The position numbers and the translations under genes were made by a program. The notes beneath the pieces are model-generated. The model was not told the origin of the DNA. It worked only from the letters and a program-made list of their open reading frames with translations, and ran no database searches. From Thermoplasmata archaeon (GTDB lineage: Archaea > Thermoplasmatota > Thermoplasmata > Thermoplasmatales > Thermoplasmataceae), in the NCBI GenBank assembly GCA_021797265.1, contig JAJZZZ010000036.1, positions 1 to 12,376 on the forward strand: a DNA stretch of 12,376 nt, in the 5' to 3' direction. Shown here one piece after another: positions 1 through 7,067 of this stretch (positions are counted from its first letter, which is position 1; every line of letters starts with the position of its first letter).

Positions 1-119
1 CTTGACCTGACTGCATTTGCTATACTCTTGGCGGCATCTATGTTGTTCTTCATTGCATCTTTGCCTGTCTCTCTTTTTGAACCTTCTTTCAGTATGAATA
101 TTGGTTGTCCTCCCATCAT
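1..119 (-). CDS. Thermosome (group II chaperonin) subunit, N-terminal fragment
   Basis: The first 39 codons of a thermosome subunit, the archaeal ATP-driven double-ring protein-folding chaperonin; the rest lies beyond the left edge. Reading the minus strand from the ATG at 119 gives [13 protein letters not shown] followed by [20 protein letters not shown] and ANAVRS. This matches the well-known thermosome start: a double Met, a P-I-(L/F)-(I/V)-L-KEG-(T/S)-KRE-x-GK-A motif, and an N-(I)-x-AA-xx-(I/V)-A-(D/N)-AVR helix that normally runs into TLGPKGMDKML. A TATA box ends about 30 nt upstream of the ATG, so the transcript should have a very short leader or none. The gene diverges from the DUF1805 gene. 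Too little is visible to say whether this is the alpha or beta subunit. The ATG at 116 is an alternative start, but the double Met is typical of the family. Confidence 0.93.
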   Translation of the reverse strand, partial: MMGGQPIFILKEGSKRETGKDAMKNNIDAAKSIANAVRS

Positions 120-148
120 ATGTATCTATGGAAGTAAAAATAAACTTC

Positions 149-162
149 TATATAACCTTTTT
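149..162 (-). promoter_or_regulatory. Thermosome promoter (BRE/TATA)
   Basis: On the minus strand the sequence reads AAAAAGG then TTATATA (the TATA element covers 155 to 149). The purine-rich stretch just upstream fits a TFB-recognition element. A start site about 25 nt downstream would fall near 125-128, only a few bases before the ATG at 119. Assigned by pattern only. Confidence 0.65.
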
Positions 163-240
163 GAATTTTTGAATGTAGCCACCTCCAGATTTTCTATTTA
201 AATTATGGACTCCAAGTTATAATCAAGTTCTTTTTTGAAT
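158..240. repeat. Three copies of TTTTTGAAT in the thermosome upstream region
   Basis: The 9-mer TTTTTGAAT occurs at 158-166, 166-174 and 232-240. The first two share one T and form an almost perfect tandem pair abutting the thermosome TATA box; the third lies about 60 bp further upstream in the same orientation. On the thermosome strand each reads ATTCAAAAA. They could bind a heat-shock regulator, or could be chance repeats in AT-rich DNA. Confidence 0.4.
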
Positions 241-326
241 AACCGTTCATATGGGGTTGCTTATAGACATCAGTTAAGGCAAACCAGAACGGAATCATCT
301 AAGAAAGGTTTTCCGGATACATTACT

Positions 327-336
327 TTTTTAAATT
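327..336 (+). promoter_or_regulatory. DUF1805 gene promoter (TATA box)
   Basis: TTTTTAAAT lies about 24 nt before the ATG at 355, the spacing expected for a leaderless archaeal transcript. The rest of the 120-354 gap holds the thermosome promoter, the TTTTTGAAT repeats and a widely spaced inverted repeat (CCGTTC at 243-248, GAACGG at 287-292). I see no gene in it. Confidence 0.6.
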
Positions 337-354
337 ACCCTGCCATGGATAATT

Positions 355-645
355 ATGATAGAGCATCGTTCAGTAAACGTAGGAAATGCCGAATTTGATT
401 TTATCAGAATGCAGCTAGGGAACGCCCCATTGCTGATCCTGAAAGGGAAAAAAGGGTACGTAATGTGTGGATATCTCGACATCTCAACAGCGGACCGTGT
501 TGGGGACATTGCTGTCAGGGTTTCAGGCGTAAACACACTTGATGATCTCCTGAATTCAAGCGTGGCAATTGCATCCTCCAAAGCAACTGAAATTGGAATC
601 GAAAAGGGTATGCCCGTATCCGAAGTGCTGCAGTTTCTGAACTGA
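355..645 (+). CDS. DUF1805 (YunC-like) protein
   Basis: A 96-residue protein of the DUF1805 family, whose biochemical role is not established. Diagnostic features are the central KGKKGYVMCGYLDIS segment (about residues 31-45), then a DR-x-GD-x-A-x-(R/V)-V-x-GV-x-TLDD stretch and the C-terminal A-x-x-(L/I)-GI-x-x-GM-x-x-x-(E)-x-L motif (about 78-93). The length is normal for the family and no signal peptide or membrane segment is visible, so it should be cytoplasmic. The ATG at 355 is chosen because a TATA box lies 24 nt upstream and the nearby ATG at 345 is out of frame. The gene is followed after one base by the Nudix gene, so the two are probably cotranscribed; this is weak evidence for a shared housekeeping role. 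Family membership is fairly secure, function unknown. Confidence 0.85.
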   Translation: MIEHRSVNVGNAEFDFIRMQLGNAPLLILKGKKGYVMCGYLDISTADRVGDIAVRVSGVNTLDDLLNSSVAIASSKATEIGIEKGMPVSEVLQFLN

Positions 646-646
646 T

Positions 647-1114
647 ATGGTGGTACGACGAGGGGCCTCTGTCGCGCTCATTTTAAGTGGCGACAACTTT
701 GTTCTAATAAAAAGGGCTCAACGTGCCGGGGATCCATGGTCAGGTAACTATGCTCTTCCAGGGGGCATGATCAAACAAAACGAATCTCCGGAGGATGCCG
801 TTGTCCGGGAGGTAATGGAAGAGGTAGGCCTCAGGTTTCTGAAAGAAGACATTTCCGGTCGTCTGCCCTTGTCCCATCCAGTGAGCAGACCCGGGCTGAC
901 TGTTCATCCTTTTGTTATTCATGTATCAGAGATAGGAGGTCTTGTTCCAGGAGATGAGGTTGCTGAGGCTAGAATTTGCTCCCTGGGTTCCAGAAGTGAG
1001 ACTACAAACCCGGATAATGGTTTTCCAGCCTTTAACTTCAGTGGCTGGATAGTGTGGGGTCTCACCTACAGGATACTTCTGTCTTATCTTAATCTCAGGA
1101 ATCAGAAATCTTGA
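647..1114 (+). CDS. Nudix hydrolase, CoA-pyrophosphatase-like
   Basis: A 155-residue Nudix-fold pyrophosphohydrolase that cleaves a nucleoside diphosphate linked to another moiety, using divalent metal. The Nudix box is complete: GGMIKQNE at residues 39-46, seven residues, then REVMEEVGL at 54-62, with the catalytic/metal-binding glutamates present. The preceding segment KRAQRAGDPWSGNYALPGG (22-40) resembles the substrate-specificity region of CoA diphosphatases (NUDT7/NudL-type, which end in FPGG), so CoA or a CoA derivative is the best guess; ADP-ribose or a damaged nucleotide remain possible. The start is one base after the DUF1805 stop, with no clear Shine-Dalgarno sequence, suggesting translation coupled to the upstream gene. 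The 3' end overlaps the convergent kinase gene by 13 bp. The Nudix assignment is firm, the substrate is inferred. Confidence 0.9.
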   Translation: MVVRRGASVALILSGDNFVLIKRAQRAGDPWSGNYALPGGMIKQNESPEDAVVREVMEEVGLRFLKEDISGRLPLSHPVSRPGLTVHPFVIHVSEIGGLVPGDEVAEARICSLGSRSETTNPDNGFPAFNFSGWIVWGLTYRILLSYLNLRNQKS

Positions 1115-2097
1115 ATTAACCGAGTACCCTTTTCATCGAAGGAGATTCTTATAGTAAATTCTGAAAGTTGCATCATCGACTTTTGAAGCAGTTCCACCTT
1201 TCCAGGTTTCGCTACAAGAAGTACAAATCCCTCTTTGCCACCACCCATTAGCCTTGCGGCATCGGCACCATTGGTCATTGCCTTACCTATTATATTTTCA
1301 ATTTTTTCATTGGAGACTTCAGGGTTGACCTTTTTCTTCAATTCCCAGCCTTCATTTATCAGTGTTGAGAATCTGTTTAGGTCCCCTGAATCAAGTGCAT
1401 CTGCCATTTTCATTGCCGTATCCTTGATATTCTCCAGAGTCCTGTTGACTGGATTTTCTAACTTTGCAGAGAGTTCCACCTGGCTTCTGAGAACATTTGA
1501 GCTCTCTCTGGTGTTTCCAGTGTAAACCAGAAGGATGCGCCTTTCAAGATCCTTTATCTTACCGGAATCGTGATCCAGCATTCTGCAGGATACAGATTCT
1601 TTCTGAAACTGCATCAGTTTTAGTCCGCCTATGGAAATTGCGTATGGATCCTGCTTTCCCAGCGTTATTCCAAAGTAATTGCTTTCCAGTTCATAAGCCT
1701 CCTTTGCCAGTGAATATGGATCATATTTTTTCCCAGCCTCTGCCTTAAGGATAAGCAGAAGTGCATTGATAAGGGCGCTGGATGAGCCCAGCCCGGAACC
1801 TGGCGGGACTCCGCTGTTTATTGCCAGCCTCCCCCTGTCAATACCGCTATTCCTGAAAAGTTCAAGTATGCCGTTAAGGACACCCCTGTCATCGGAGCTG
1901 GAAACCAGGAAACTCTTCAAAAAGTCCCTGGACGATATCTCCAGTTCATAGGCATCCCTTGTATATGTTACTGTGACGCCCCTGTCTATTGTTGCATTGA
2001 GAACTGCTGAGCCGAATCTGTCGCAGAATGGATTGATGTCAGTACCGCCACCACCGAAACTGATACGGAAAGGGCTATAGGAAATGATTCTGTCCAT
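1102..2097 (-). CDS. GHMP-family sugar kinase, HddA-like
   Basis: A 331-residue GHMP kinase that transfers ATP phosphate to a small hydroxyl substrate. All three family motifs are visible: N-terminal [13 protein letters not shown] (residues 8-20), the ATP-binding loop [11 protein letters not shown] (98-108) and the C-terminal [11 protein letters not shown] (281-291). The GGGGTD start, the [12 protein letters not shown] segment and the WELKKKV stretch resemble D-glycero-D-manno-heptose 7-phosphate kinase (HddA) and related sugar-1-kinases more than mevalonate or homoserine kinases. The exact substrate is not certain. The frame is open to 2169, but the start at 2097 is preferred: it begins directly before the first conserved strand ([13 protein letters not shown]) and lies 26 nt downstream of a TATA-like element. 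No heptose, capsule or glycosylation genes adjoin it here. It diverges from the pyrophosphatase gene and converges on the Nudix gene. Confidence 0.87.
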   Translation of the reverse strand: MDRIISYSPFRISFGGGGTDINPFCDRFGSAVLNATIDRGVTVTYTRDAYELEISSRDFLKSFLVSSSDDRGVLNGILELFRNSGIDRGRLAINSGVPPGSGLGSSSALINALLLILKAEAGKKYDPYSLAKEAYELESNYFGITLGKQDPYAISIGGLKLMQFQKESVSCRMLDHDSGKIKDLERRILLVYTGNTRESSNVLRSQVELSAKLENPVNRTLENIKDTAMKMADALDSGDLNRFSTLINEGWELKKKVNPEVSNEKIENIIGKAMTNGADAARLMGGGKEGFVLLVAKPGKVELLQKSMMQLSEFTIRISFDEKGTRLIQDF

Positions 2098-2117
2098 GCA
2101 ATGCATATAACGTATCG

Positions 2118-2128
2118 TTTTTATTATT
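2118..2128 (-). promoter_or_regulatory. GHMP kinase promoter (TATA box)
   Basis: The minus strand reads AATAATAAAAA, centred about 26 nt before the ATG at 2097. The spacing suggests a leaderless transcript and supports the shorter start over the one at 2169. Confidence 0.5.
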
Positions 2129-2170
2129 CGTTTAGGTACAAGTCTCCAACTGCCAGTGTAATCTGGCAAC

Positions 2171-2180
2171 TATTTTATAG
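2171..2180 (+). promoter_or_regulatory. Pyrophosphatase promoter (TATA box)
   Basis: TATTTTATAG is centred 25 nt upstream of the ATG at 2200, implying a leaderless transcript. With the opposing element at 2118-2128 it makes the 102-bp gap a divergent double promoter. Confidence 0.65.
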
Positions 2181-2199
2181 TGATAAGGAATCTGAACAT

Positions 2200-2742
2200 A
2201 TGGAAAAAAATAGCAGTTTCTGGCACACAGTAAGTCCTGGCGAAGATGTACCCCAGTCATTTAACGTTATAATCGAGACCCCCAGAGGCAGCAAAAATAA
2301 GTTTGAAATGTCAAAACAATTTCCGGGAATAGTCCTTGACAGGGTTCTTCATTCATCAGTTGTATATCCGGTGGAATACGGGGCAATACCTCAAACACTC
2401 TACGATGACGGAGACCCTATTGATGTTATGGTTCTAACAAGCATTCCAACCTTTCCCGGAATCGTTATGGAAGCCAGACCAATCGGTGTTATGAAAATGA
2501 TTGACCAGGGTGACAAGGACAATAAGATACTGGCTGTTGCCACAAAGGATCCAAATTTCAAACATGTAAAATCTTTGAAAGATGTACCTGAGCACCTGCT
2601 GGACGAAATCTCAAATTTCTTCCAGACCTACAAAATACTGGAAAAGAAGAAGACTGAGGTTTCTGGCTGGGAGGGGCAAGCCTTTGCTGAAGAGGAGATA
2701 AGCAGGTCATTGAAGTCTTACAGTGATAAGTTTAACCATTGA
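2200..2742 (+). CDS. ppa: Inorganic pyrophosphatase, family I
   Basis: A 180-residue soluble inorganic pyrophosphatase (EC 3.6.1.1) that hydrolyses PPi to two phosphates and so pulls forward nucleic acid, aminoacyl-tRNA and other biosynthetic reactions. The family signature [10 protein letters not shown] is present at residues 69-78, giving the metal ligands D70, D72 and D75. Other conserved active-site positions are visible: E26 in the IIETPRG strand, K34 and E36 in KFEM, R48 in LDRVL, Y60 in VEYG, the DQGDKDNKI metal/phosphate loop at about 101-109, and a TYK motif near 146. The length is usual for archaeal enzymes. The frame is open back to 2101, but the ATG at 2200 has a TATA box 25 nt upstream and gives the normal N-terminus. 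The next gene begins one base after its stop. Confidence 0.95.
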   Translation: MEKNSSFWHTVSPGEDVPQSFNVIIETPRGSKNKFEMSKQFPGIVLDRVLHSSVVYPVEYGAIPQTLYDDGDPIDVMVLTSIPTFPGIVMEARPIGVMKMIDQGDKDNKILAVATKDPNFKHVKSLKDVPEHLLDEISNFFQTYKILEKKKTEVSGWEGQAFAEEEISRSLKSYSDKFNH

Positions 2743-2743
2743 A

Positions 2744-3070
2744 ATGGCAGACTCAACAAGGATACCTGTAGGAAAAGGAACAATAGAATTCAGGGGAGAC
2801 CTCTCCCGTTTTCTCAGAGGTCATTTTTACATTCAAATTTTTCACTCTGACCAACCGGGACCATGCAATGATGAATTATGCACAATGTTGACCTCTTTTC
2901 ATGTCGTTGCATCTGATTTAGTTCCAGAGGATTACAGAATAATTGCTGGAAATGGATTCTACATCATAATTGAACCAGCAATATATGATAGTATAGATAA
3001 AAACAGGCAGAATGTGCTTCTAAAGATTGGGCTTTCTGGAAAAGCCTCAATAAAGGGACTGTACCTGTAA
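2744..3070 (+). CDS. Unrecognised 108-aa protein downstream of pyrophosphatase
   Basis: I do not recognise this family. The predicted product has 108 residues, no signal peptide and no convincing membrane segment; it alternates hydrophobic and polar residues (FYIQIF, YRIIA, GFYIIIEP, VLLKIGLSG), suggesting a small beta-rich cytoplasmic domain. Three Cys/His-type residues occur in PCNDELCTML and SFH (about 40-53), too few to call a metal site. The ATG at 2744 begins one base after the pyrophosphatase stop; an upstream ATG at 2723 would overlap that gene by 20 bp and is less likely. The tight spacing suggests cotranscription with ppa. The intact frame and absence of a competing long frame support a real gene. 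Confidence 0.7.
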   Translation: MADSTRIPVGKGTIEFRGDLSRFLRGHFYIQIFHSDQPGPCNDELCTMLTSFHVVASDLVPEDYRIIAGNGFYIIIEPAIYDSIDKNRQNVLLKIGLSGKASIKGLYL

Positions 3071-3104
3071 TCATTCCCCGGAAAAACCCTATTTTATTAT
3101 ATTT

Positions 3105-3233
3105 CCATGTATTAAGCCCGGTACGTCAGAATTAAAACTGAGTGATCGTTTTTTACTGTCCAACCGAAAACTCTGGGCAATAAGCATAGCGTCATTAGTA
3201 AGATCATTTGGTTTTGCAGCGACCTGGCCATTC
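3105..3233 (+). other. Coding-like N-terminal extension of the MFS gene without a start codon
   Basis: The MFS reading frame continues upstream of the ATG at 3234 without a stop and encodes a convincing first half of transmembrane helix 1: LLSNRKLWAISIASLVRS then FGFAATWPFMA. Back to about 3060 there is no in-frame ATG, GTG or TTG. An ATG at 3107 is out of frame by one base (it reads Met-Tyr-stop); ignoring T3110 would give MIKPGTSELKLSDRF and join the MFS frame. Either a single-base indel or a non-standard start (for example CTG at 3138) could explain this. A TATA-like ATTTTATTATATTT lies at 3091-3104. Confidence 0.6.
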
Positions 3234-4370
3234 ATGGCCTTGTATTTTGAGGAGGTTCTGGGCATTCCAATATCTGTAGTGGGAATTATTTTCACTCTGG
3301 GATCTGTTGTATCAATAGTCTTTAGCCTTATTGGGGGCGGGCTTGCTGACTTCATTGGCAGGAGAAACACACTTATCCTTGGATCCGCCATCAGTTTTCT
3401 GCTTTTTTCATCCATGTCTTTCATAATCCAGGACAAAACACTTGTTGTCCCTGTAGTGATACTTTTCATCCTTACATCAATGGGCGGTGCTTTTGTCTTT
3501 CCATCTGCATCTGCTCTTGTCTCAGATGTCACAGACGAGAAGGAACGTGTTAATGGATTCGTTGTTTACAGAATACTGGCAAATCTTGGATGGGCTGTTG
3601 GCCCCCTAGCAGGTTCCATAATAATAGTTTACGGTATTCACTGGATCTTCATTCTTGTCTCTGCCTGCAGCATACTGCAGGGAGTCATTGTTGCTGTTTT
3701 CATAAGAGGTAGGATAAGATCAAAGGGATACAGGGAAGTCAGGGAGAAGAGGAAGTTTGGAATACTTGCATTTGACAGATTCCTTCTTCTTTTCAGTTTC
3801 GGGACATTCTTTCTTACAATGGTGGCGTCTCAATTTTCTGTTACTCTTCCGCTCTATGCTGGAATTTTTATGAATATACCGAGTTCCTCCATTGGATACA
3901 TTTATGCCGTGAACGGAGCACTGGTTGTTATTGGCCAGTATCCGATAACCAATGCACTGAAAAGGTTCTCTGATATGGTGCCCATGGTACTTGGCACCGT
4001 ATTTTACAGTCTCGGTTACCTGTCTGTGGCTTTTGCCGGGAACCTTTATGGACTTATGGTGTCAATGGCAATTATAACTGTAGGAGAGAATATGACCTCA
4101 CCTGTGATGAATTCCGTTGTATCCAAGATTGCCCCAGAGGACAAGGTGGCCAGATTCATGGGTTTCCTTGGAATGACAAACTCAACTGGGAGAGCCCTGG
4201 GACCCTCAATAGGCGCTTTCCTCATATCTGCATTCCTGAAGAACGGAATATTTGTCTGGCTAACAGTTGATATATTCGGGGTTTTGGCAGTATTAATTTT
4301 TATCATATTTTCAGGATATTCCTCAAGGAATGGGAAAAGGATCGACAAAGGAGGACCTTCAGGATCATGA
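3234..4370 (+). CDS. Major facilitator superfamily transporter
   Basis: A multi-pass inner-membrane transporter of the MFS, about 378 residues from this ATG and about 420 if the upstream coding extension is included. The MFS motif A between helices 2 and 3 is clear: GGGLADFIGRRNTLILG (about residues 35-51). Many hydrophobic helices follow, with a basic central loop (RGRIRSKGYREVREKRK, about 156-172) splitting two six-helix halves, the usual MFS plan. The ATG at 3234 falls inside helix 1, so the true protein probably starts further upstream; it is used here only because it is the first standard in-frame start. The substrate cannot be told; the type resembles drug/metabolite efflux pumps. The stop overlaps the start of the following hydrolase (ATGA), so the two genes are translationally coupled and may share a substrate. 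Confidence 0.88.
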   Translation: MALYFEEVLGIPISVVGIIFTLGSVVSIVFSLIGGGLADFIGRRNTLILGSAISFLLFSSMSFIIQDKTLVVPVVILFILTSMGGAFVFPSASALVSDVTDEKERVNGFVVYRILANLGWAVGPLAGSIIIVYGIHWIFILVSACSILQGVIVAVFIRGRIRSKGYREVREKRKFGILAFDRFLLLFSFGTFFLTMVASQFSVTLPLYAGIFMNIPSSSIGYIYAVNGALVVIGQYPITNALKRFSDMVPMVLGTVFYSLGYLSVAFAGNLYGLMVSMAIITVGENMTSPVMNSVVSKIAPEDKVARFMGFLGMTNSTGRALGPSIGAFLISAFLKNGIFVWLTVDIFGVLAVLIFIIFSGYSSRNGKRIDKGGPSGS

Positions 4371-5092
4371 ATGCTGAAAGAAAGAAGAAAGAGACGGAAT
4401 TTGGAACAGTATCATATATAGAGATTCAGGGTAACCCAAGACTATTCTTTCTGCATGGCCTTGGAGGTCGGGCAAACAACTGGTTGCGGCTTGCGCGAGC
4501 TCTCGATGCCGGATACGGAATCGTCATGATCGATTTACCTGGCCACGGGAACAGTACAAGAAATCTCCCCTCCTGGGATATACATGAGCAGGTAAGGGCT
4601 CTTGATGGCTTCCTGTCAGATTTTACAGAAGAAGAGAAGATACTTGTCGGAAACTCATATGGCGGCTGGATTGCAGCACGATATGCACTTGACTGTGGCA
4701 GAACCAGGGCATTGATTCTTATTGATAGTGCTGGTTCAAATCAAACCTTGGGGGAGGATTCTCCGGAAAGGGTAAAAGCATTTCTTGACAGGGTCATGTC
4801 TAACTATCCCCATAACGATCCAGCAATTCTGGGGGAAATATTGAGGATAAACTCACTTGGTGTGGGCAAAATATCAGAGAAAGAATGGAAATCAATCTCC
4901 ATTCCTGTAAGCATAATATGGGGCGAAAATGATAGGATAATTCCCCTTGAAAACGGAAAATTTCTTCATTCCATGATAGGAGGAAGCAGGTTCCGGATCA
5001 TAGGGGGAGCCGGGCATACTCCGCATTACACGAATCCGGAAGAGGTGGCTTCAGAGATCCGGGACTTTGTATCCTTGCTCCTCAGCTCTTAA
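4367..5092 (+). CDS. Alpha/beta hydrolase
   Basis: A 241-residue alpha/beta-hydrolase-fold enzyme. The oxyanion-hole motif HGLGGRANNW is at residues 30-39, the DLPGHG strand at 56-61, the nucleophile elbow GNSYGG places Ser97 at its centre, the acid is Asp189 in WGENDRIIP, and the base is His217 in GGAGHTPHY. The catalytic triad is therefore complete. The pattern resembles MhpC/esterase/prolyl-aminopeptidase-like members, so ester, C-C or amide hydrolysis are all possible. The start ATG overlaps the MFS stop codon (ATGA) and a GGAGG sequence lies 12 nt upstream. The 3' end overlaps the convergent amidohydrolase gene by 42 bp. No signal peptide is visible, so it should be cytoplasmic, perhaps acting on a compound moved by the transporter. 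Confidence 0.9.
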   Translation: MNAERKKKETEFGTVSYIEIQGNPRLFFLHGLGGRANNWLRLARALDAGYGIVMIDLPGHGNSTRNLPSWDIHEQVRALDGFLSDFTEEEKILVGNSYGGWIAARYALDCGRTRALILIDSAGSNQTLGEDSPERVKAFLDRVMSNYPHNDPAILGEILRINSLGVGKISEKEWKSISIPVSIIWGENDRIIPLENGKFLHSMIGGSRFRIIGGAGHTPHYTNPEEVASEIRDFVSLLLSS

Positions 5093-5833
5093 GGAATATG
5101 CTCCTGGATCCTCATGGAATCTTGCCCTGGCAAGCTTCGCAATGTGCTCAATCTCTATCTCGGCATGGAAGAATATTTCGCTGCTTGCGACATTCTCCTC
5201 AAGAATAATGCCATCTCCCTCATCTCTCATTCCTGTGATAATTGAATTTCCCCCAAATGGGTCATCTGAGGAATTGACCGATACCACGGGAATCCTGTTT
5301 TCCAGTGAACGTCCACGTACATATATATGCCACATGCGCGTGAACTTACGGCCGATCAGGGATGGATTTAACATGAGTACCGCACCACTCCCTGCAAGAA
5401 CCTTTGCGAAGTATGGGAAATCCAGGTCATAGCATACAGGAATGCCGAATTTAATTCCTCTGGATGAAAATGTATTCACGCTATTCCCTGGCTTATAAGT
5501 TTCCTTTTCCACTCTGTAGAGAGATATCTTGTCCTGGTATCCGATTTCACTGCCTTCGGAAAAAGCAATTGATCTATTAAGGGTTCCACCTTCTTCAGAC
5601 AGGGAGATACTGCCCGGAACAAAAACGCCTTTGAAGGATGCACTTATTGCCTTCATTTCCTCATAAAATCTTTTATAGTTTTCTGAACCAAATGTAAAAA
5701 TGTCCTTCAGCCATTTTTCAGGCAGAACAACAAGACCTTCAGAAAAGCTTTCCACTTCATTCTTAAGTTCACGGATAAAAGGAAATGAATCAGAGAATCT
5801 CATTCTCTTACTCTGAACTGCCATTACTTTCAA
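5051..5833 (-). CDS. Nitrilase-superfamily carbon-nitrogen hydrolase
   Basis: A 260-residue amidohydrolase of the nitrilase superfamily. The Glu-Lys-Cys triad is visible: E39 in VVLPEKW, K102 in YQDKISLY and C134 in GIPVCYDLDFPYF; the second conserved Glu region (VEKETYKPG, about 108-116) and the NPSL segment also fit. Substrates in this superfamily are amides or nitriles, and the specific one cannot be read here. The start is TTG at 5833: it gives the usual MKV-x-A-(V/I)-Q first strand and has a perfect GGAGGT Shine-Dalgarno sequence (complement of 5842-5847) 8 nt upstream, whereas the ATG at 5824 is 17 nt away. The gene overlaps the 3' end of coaBC by 26 bp and is probably cotranscribed with it and the thioesterase gene. 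Confidence 0.9.
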   Translation of the reverse strand: MKVMAVQSKRMRFSDSFPFIRELKNEVESFSEGLVVLPEKWLKDIFTFGSENYKRFYEEMKAISASFKGVFVPGSISLSEEGGTLNRSIAFSEGSEIGYQDKISLYRVEKETYKPGNSVNTFSSRGIKFGIPVCYDLDFPYFAKVLAGSGAVLMLNPSLIGRKFTRMWHIYVRGRSLENRIPVVSVNSSDDPFGGNSIITGMRDEGDGIILEENVASSEIFFHAEIEIEHIAKLARARFHEDPGAYSLRAEEQGYKVPDL

Positions 5834-7067
5834 TATCTCTGACCTCCATATTTGCAGCCACTTCTTCCAGGAGTCTGGCCGCTAAATCTCTTTTCGTGAG
5901 GTTCATCTCCGTTTCTTGATTACCAGAGAGAACCCAGTATTTTTTAATACCATCACCAAATGGGCTCGAACCAGGGCTGATCTCGTTCACAACAACCATG
6001 TCTGCAAATTTACTCAAATTTTGAATTTTGTCAGAGTCCCTGGAGTTTGATTCAGTCAGTTTGAATGCAACAATAACAGATCTGGTGGTTCGCCTTAATT
6101 TGCTTATCAGCTTAGATCTTGGCTTTAACTCAACTGTGTGGGATAATGCACTGTCAATTTTCCCATCAGAAAGTTTAGGAACGATGAAATCGGATAAAGC
6201 TGCAGGGATAAAGATGGCATCAGGCCTGTATATCCTGATAGAATCCACTGATATTTTTTCAAATTCACCGGTGGTGTGTGCTTCAACCAGATGCACGTAT
6301 GGTGGCAGGTCCTGAGAGCAGTTTCCCACATATACAATCTTCTCGGCGCCATAGGTAAAGGCTGTTCTGGAAAGCCAGTAAGCTGTCAGCCCTGTACTGT
6401 TGTTTCGTATGCCCCTCACAGAATCTAAAGGTTCCGAAGTCCCCCCGCCTATTATCAGTATGGTCTTTCCACCAAGAATTCCACCTCTGGCTGCACGGCA
6501 AATGTAATCTTTAATTGTCTGGTTCTCCTCAATCTTTGCCTTCCCATCCTCCATTTTTGGCGGTATTACAGAAACTCCGATTTCCTCCAGATTCTCTAAA
6601 TTTCTCCGCATAATTGGGTTATAAAACATCGCCTCATGCATGGTAGGAGAAATGACAATTGGATTGCCATTTCCGGCCGCATAGCTGAAGAACAGCGAAG
6701 GTGCATCATCTGCTACTCCGGCGGCAGCTTTTCCTATGAAGTTATGTGTTGCCGGCACCACTGCAAATACGGTATTTTCCGCATCACCCTCAAATTCACT
6801 CACATGTTCGATTCTTCCTGTAATGTCATTAACAACATCTTCCCCGGAAGCCCATTGAAATACTTTCTTCCCAACCAGATCAAGTGCCTCATCAGAAGCG
6901 ACAACTTTCACAACGGCACCATCCCTTCTCAAATCTCTGATCAGATCAGGAACCCTGTATATGGAAATGCTGGCGGTCACCCCAAGAATAACTTTGAAAC
7001 CGGAAAGAATTCCTCCTGAATCTGCAATGGGAATTTCAGACAGATGAATCACCTGAAAACAAACCAT
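5808..7067 (-). CDS. coaBC: Phosphopantothenoylcysteine synthetase/decarboxylase CoaBC
   Basis: A bifunctional CoA-biosynthesis enzyme of up to 419 residues. The N-terminal CoaC half is an FMN-dependent decarboxylase: GVTASISIYR (29-38) binds flavin, H88 in EHVSEF is the likely catalytic His, and PATHNFIGKAAAGVADD (105-121) and SPTMHEAM (140-147) match the conserved PAT(A)N and PAMN regions, the latter with His in place of Asn. The C-terminal CoaB half ligates cysteine to 4'-phosphopantothenate: GGGTSEPLDSVRGIRNNSTG (207-226) carries the key Asn, followed by the AALSDF motif and a KPRSKLISKLRR lysine-rich loop. The start is uncertain: ATG at 7067 overlaps the thioesterase by 19 bp, while GTG at 7052 overlaps its stop as GTGA and would still leave the flavin domain whole. 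It sits between a thioesterase and an amidohydrolase. Confidence 0.95.
   Translation of the reverse strand: MVCFQVIHLSEIPIADSGGILSGFKVILGVTASISIYRVPDLIRDLRRDGAVVKVVASDEALDLVGKKVFQWASGEDVVNDITGRIEHVSEFEGDAENTVFAVVPATHNFIGKAAAGVADDAPSLFFSYAAGNGNPIVISPTMHEAMFYNPIMRRNLENLEEIGVSVIPPKMEDGKAKIEENQTIKDYICRAARGGILGGKTILIIGGGTSEPLDSVRGIRNNSTGLTAYWLSRTAFTYGAEKIVYVGNCSQDLPPYVHLVEAHTTGEFEKISVDSIRIYRPDAIFIPAALSDFIVPKLSDGKIDSALSHTVELKPRSKLISKLRRTTRSVIVAFKLTESNSRDSDKIQNLSKFADMVVVNEISPGSSPFGDGIKKYWVLSGNQETEMNLTKRDLAARLLEEVAANMEVRDIESNGSSE
5842..5847 (-). promoter_or_regulatory. Shine-Dalgarno site for the amidohydrolase, inside coaBC
   Basis: GGAGGT on the minus strand lies within the last codons of coaBC (Met-Glu-Val). 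It is 8 nt from the TTG at 5833 and decides in favour of that start over the ATG at 5824. Confidence 0.7.

Noticed and set aside
2098..2199. Long overlapping divergent starts for the GHMP kinase (2169) and pyrophosphatase (2101)
   Set aside because: The extra N-terminal residues show no family similarity, and TATA boxes are spaced correctly for the internal ATGs at 2097 and 2200.
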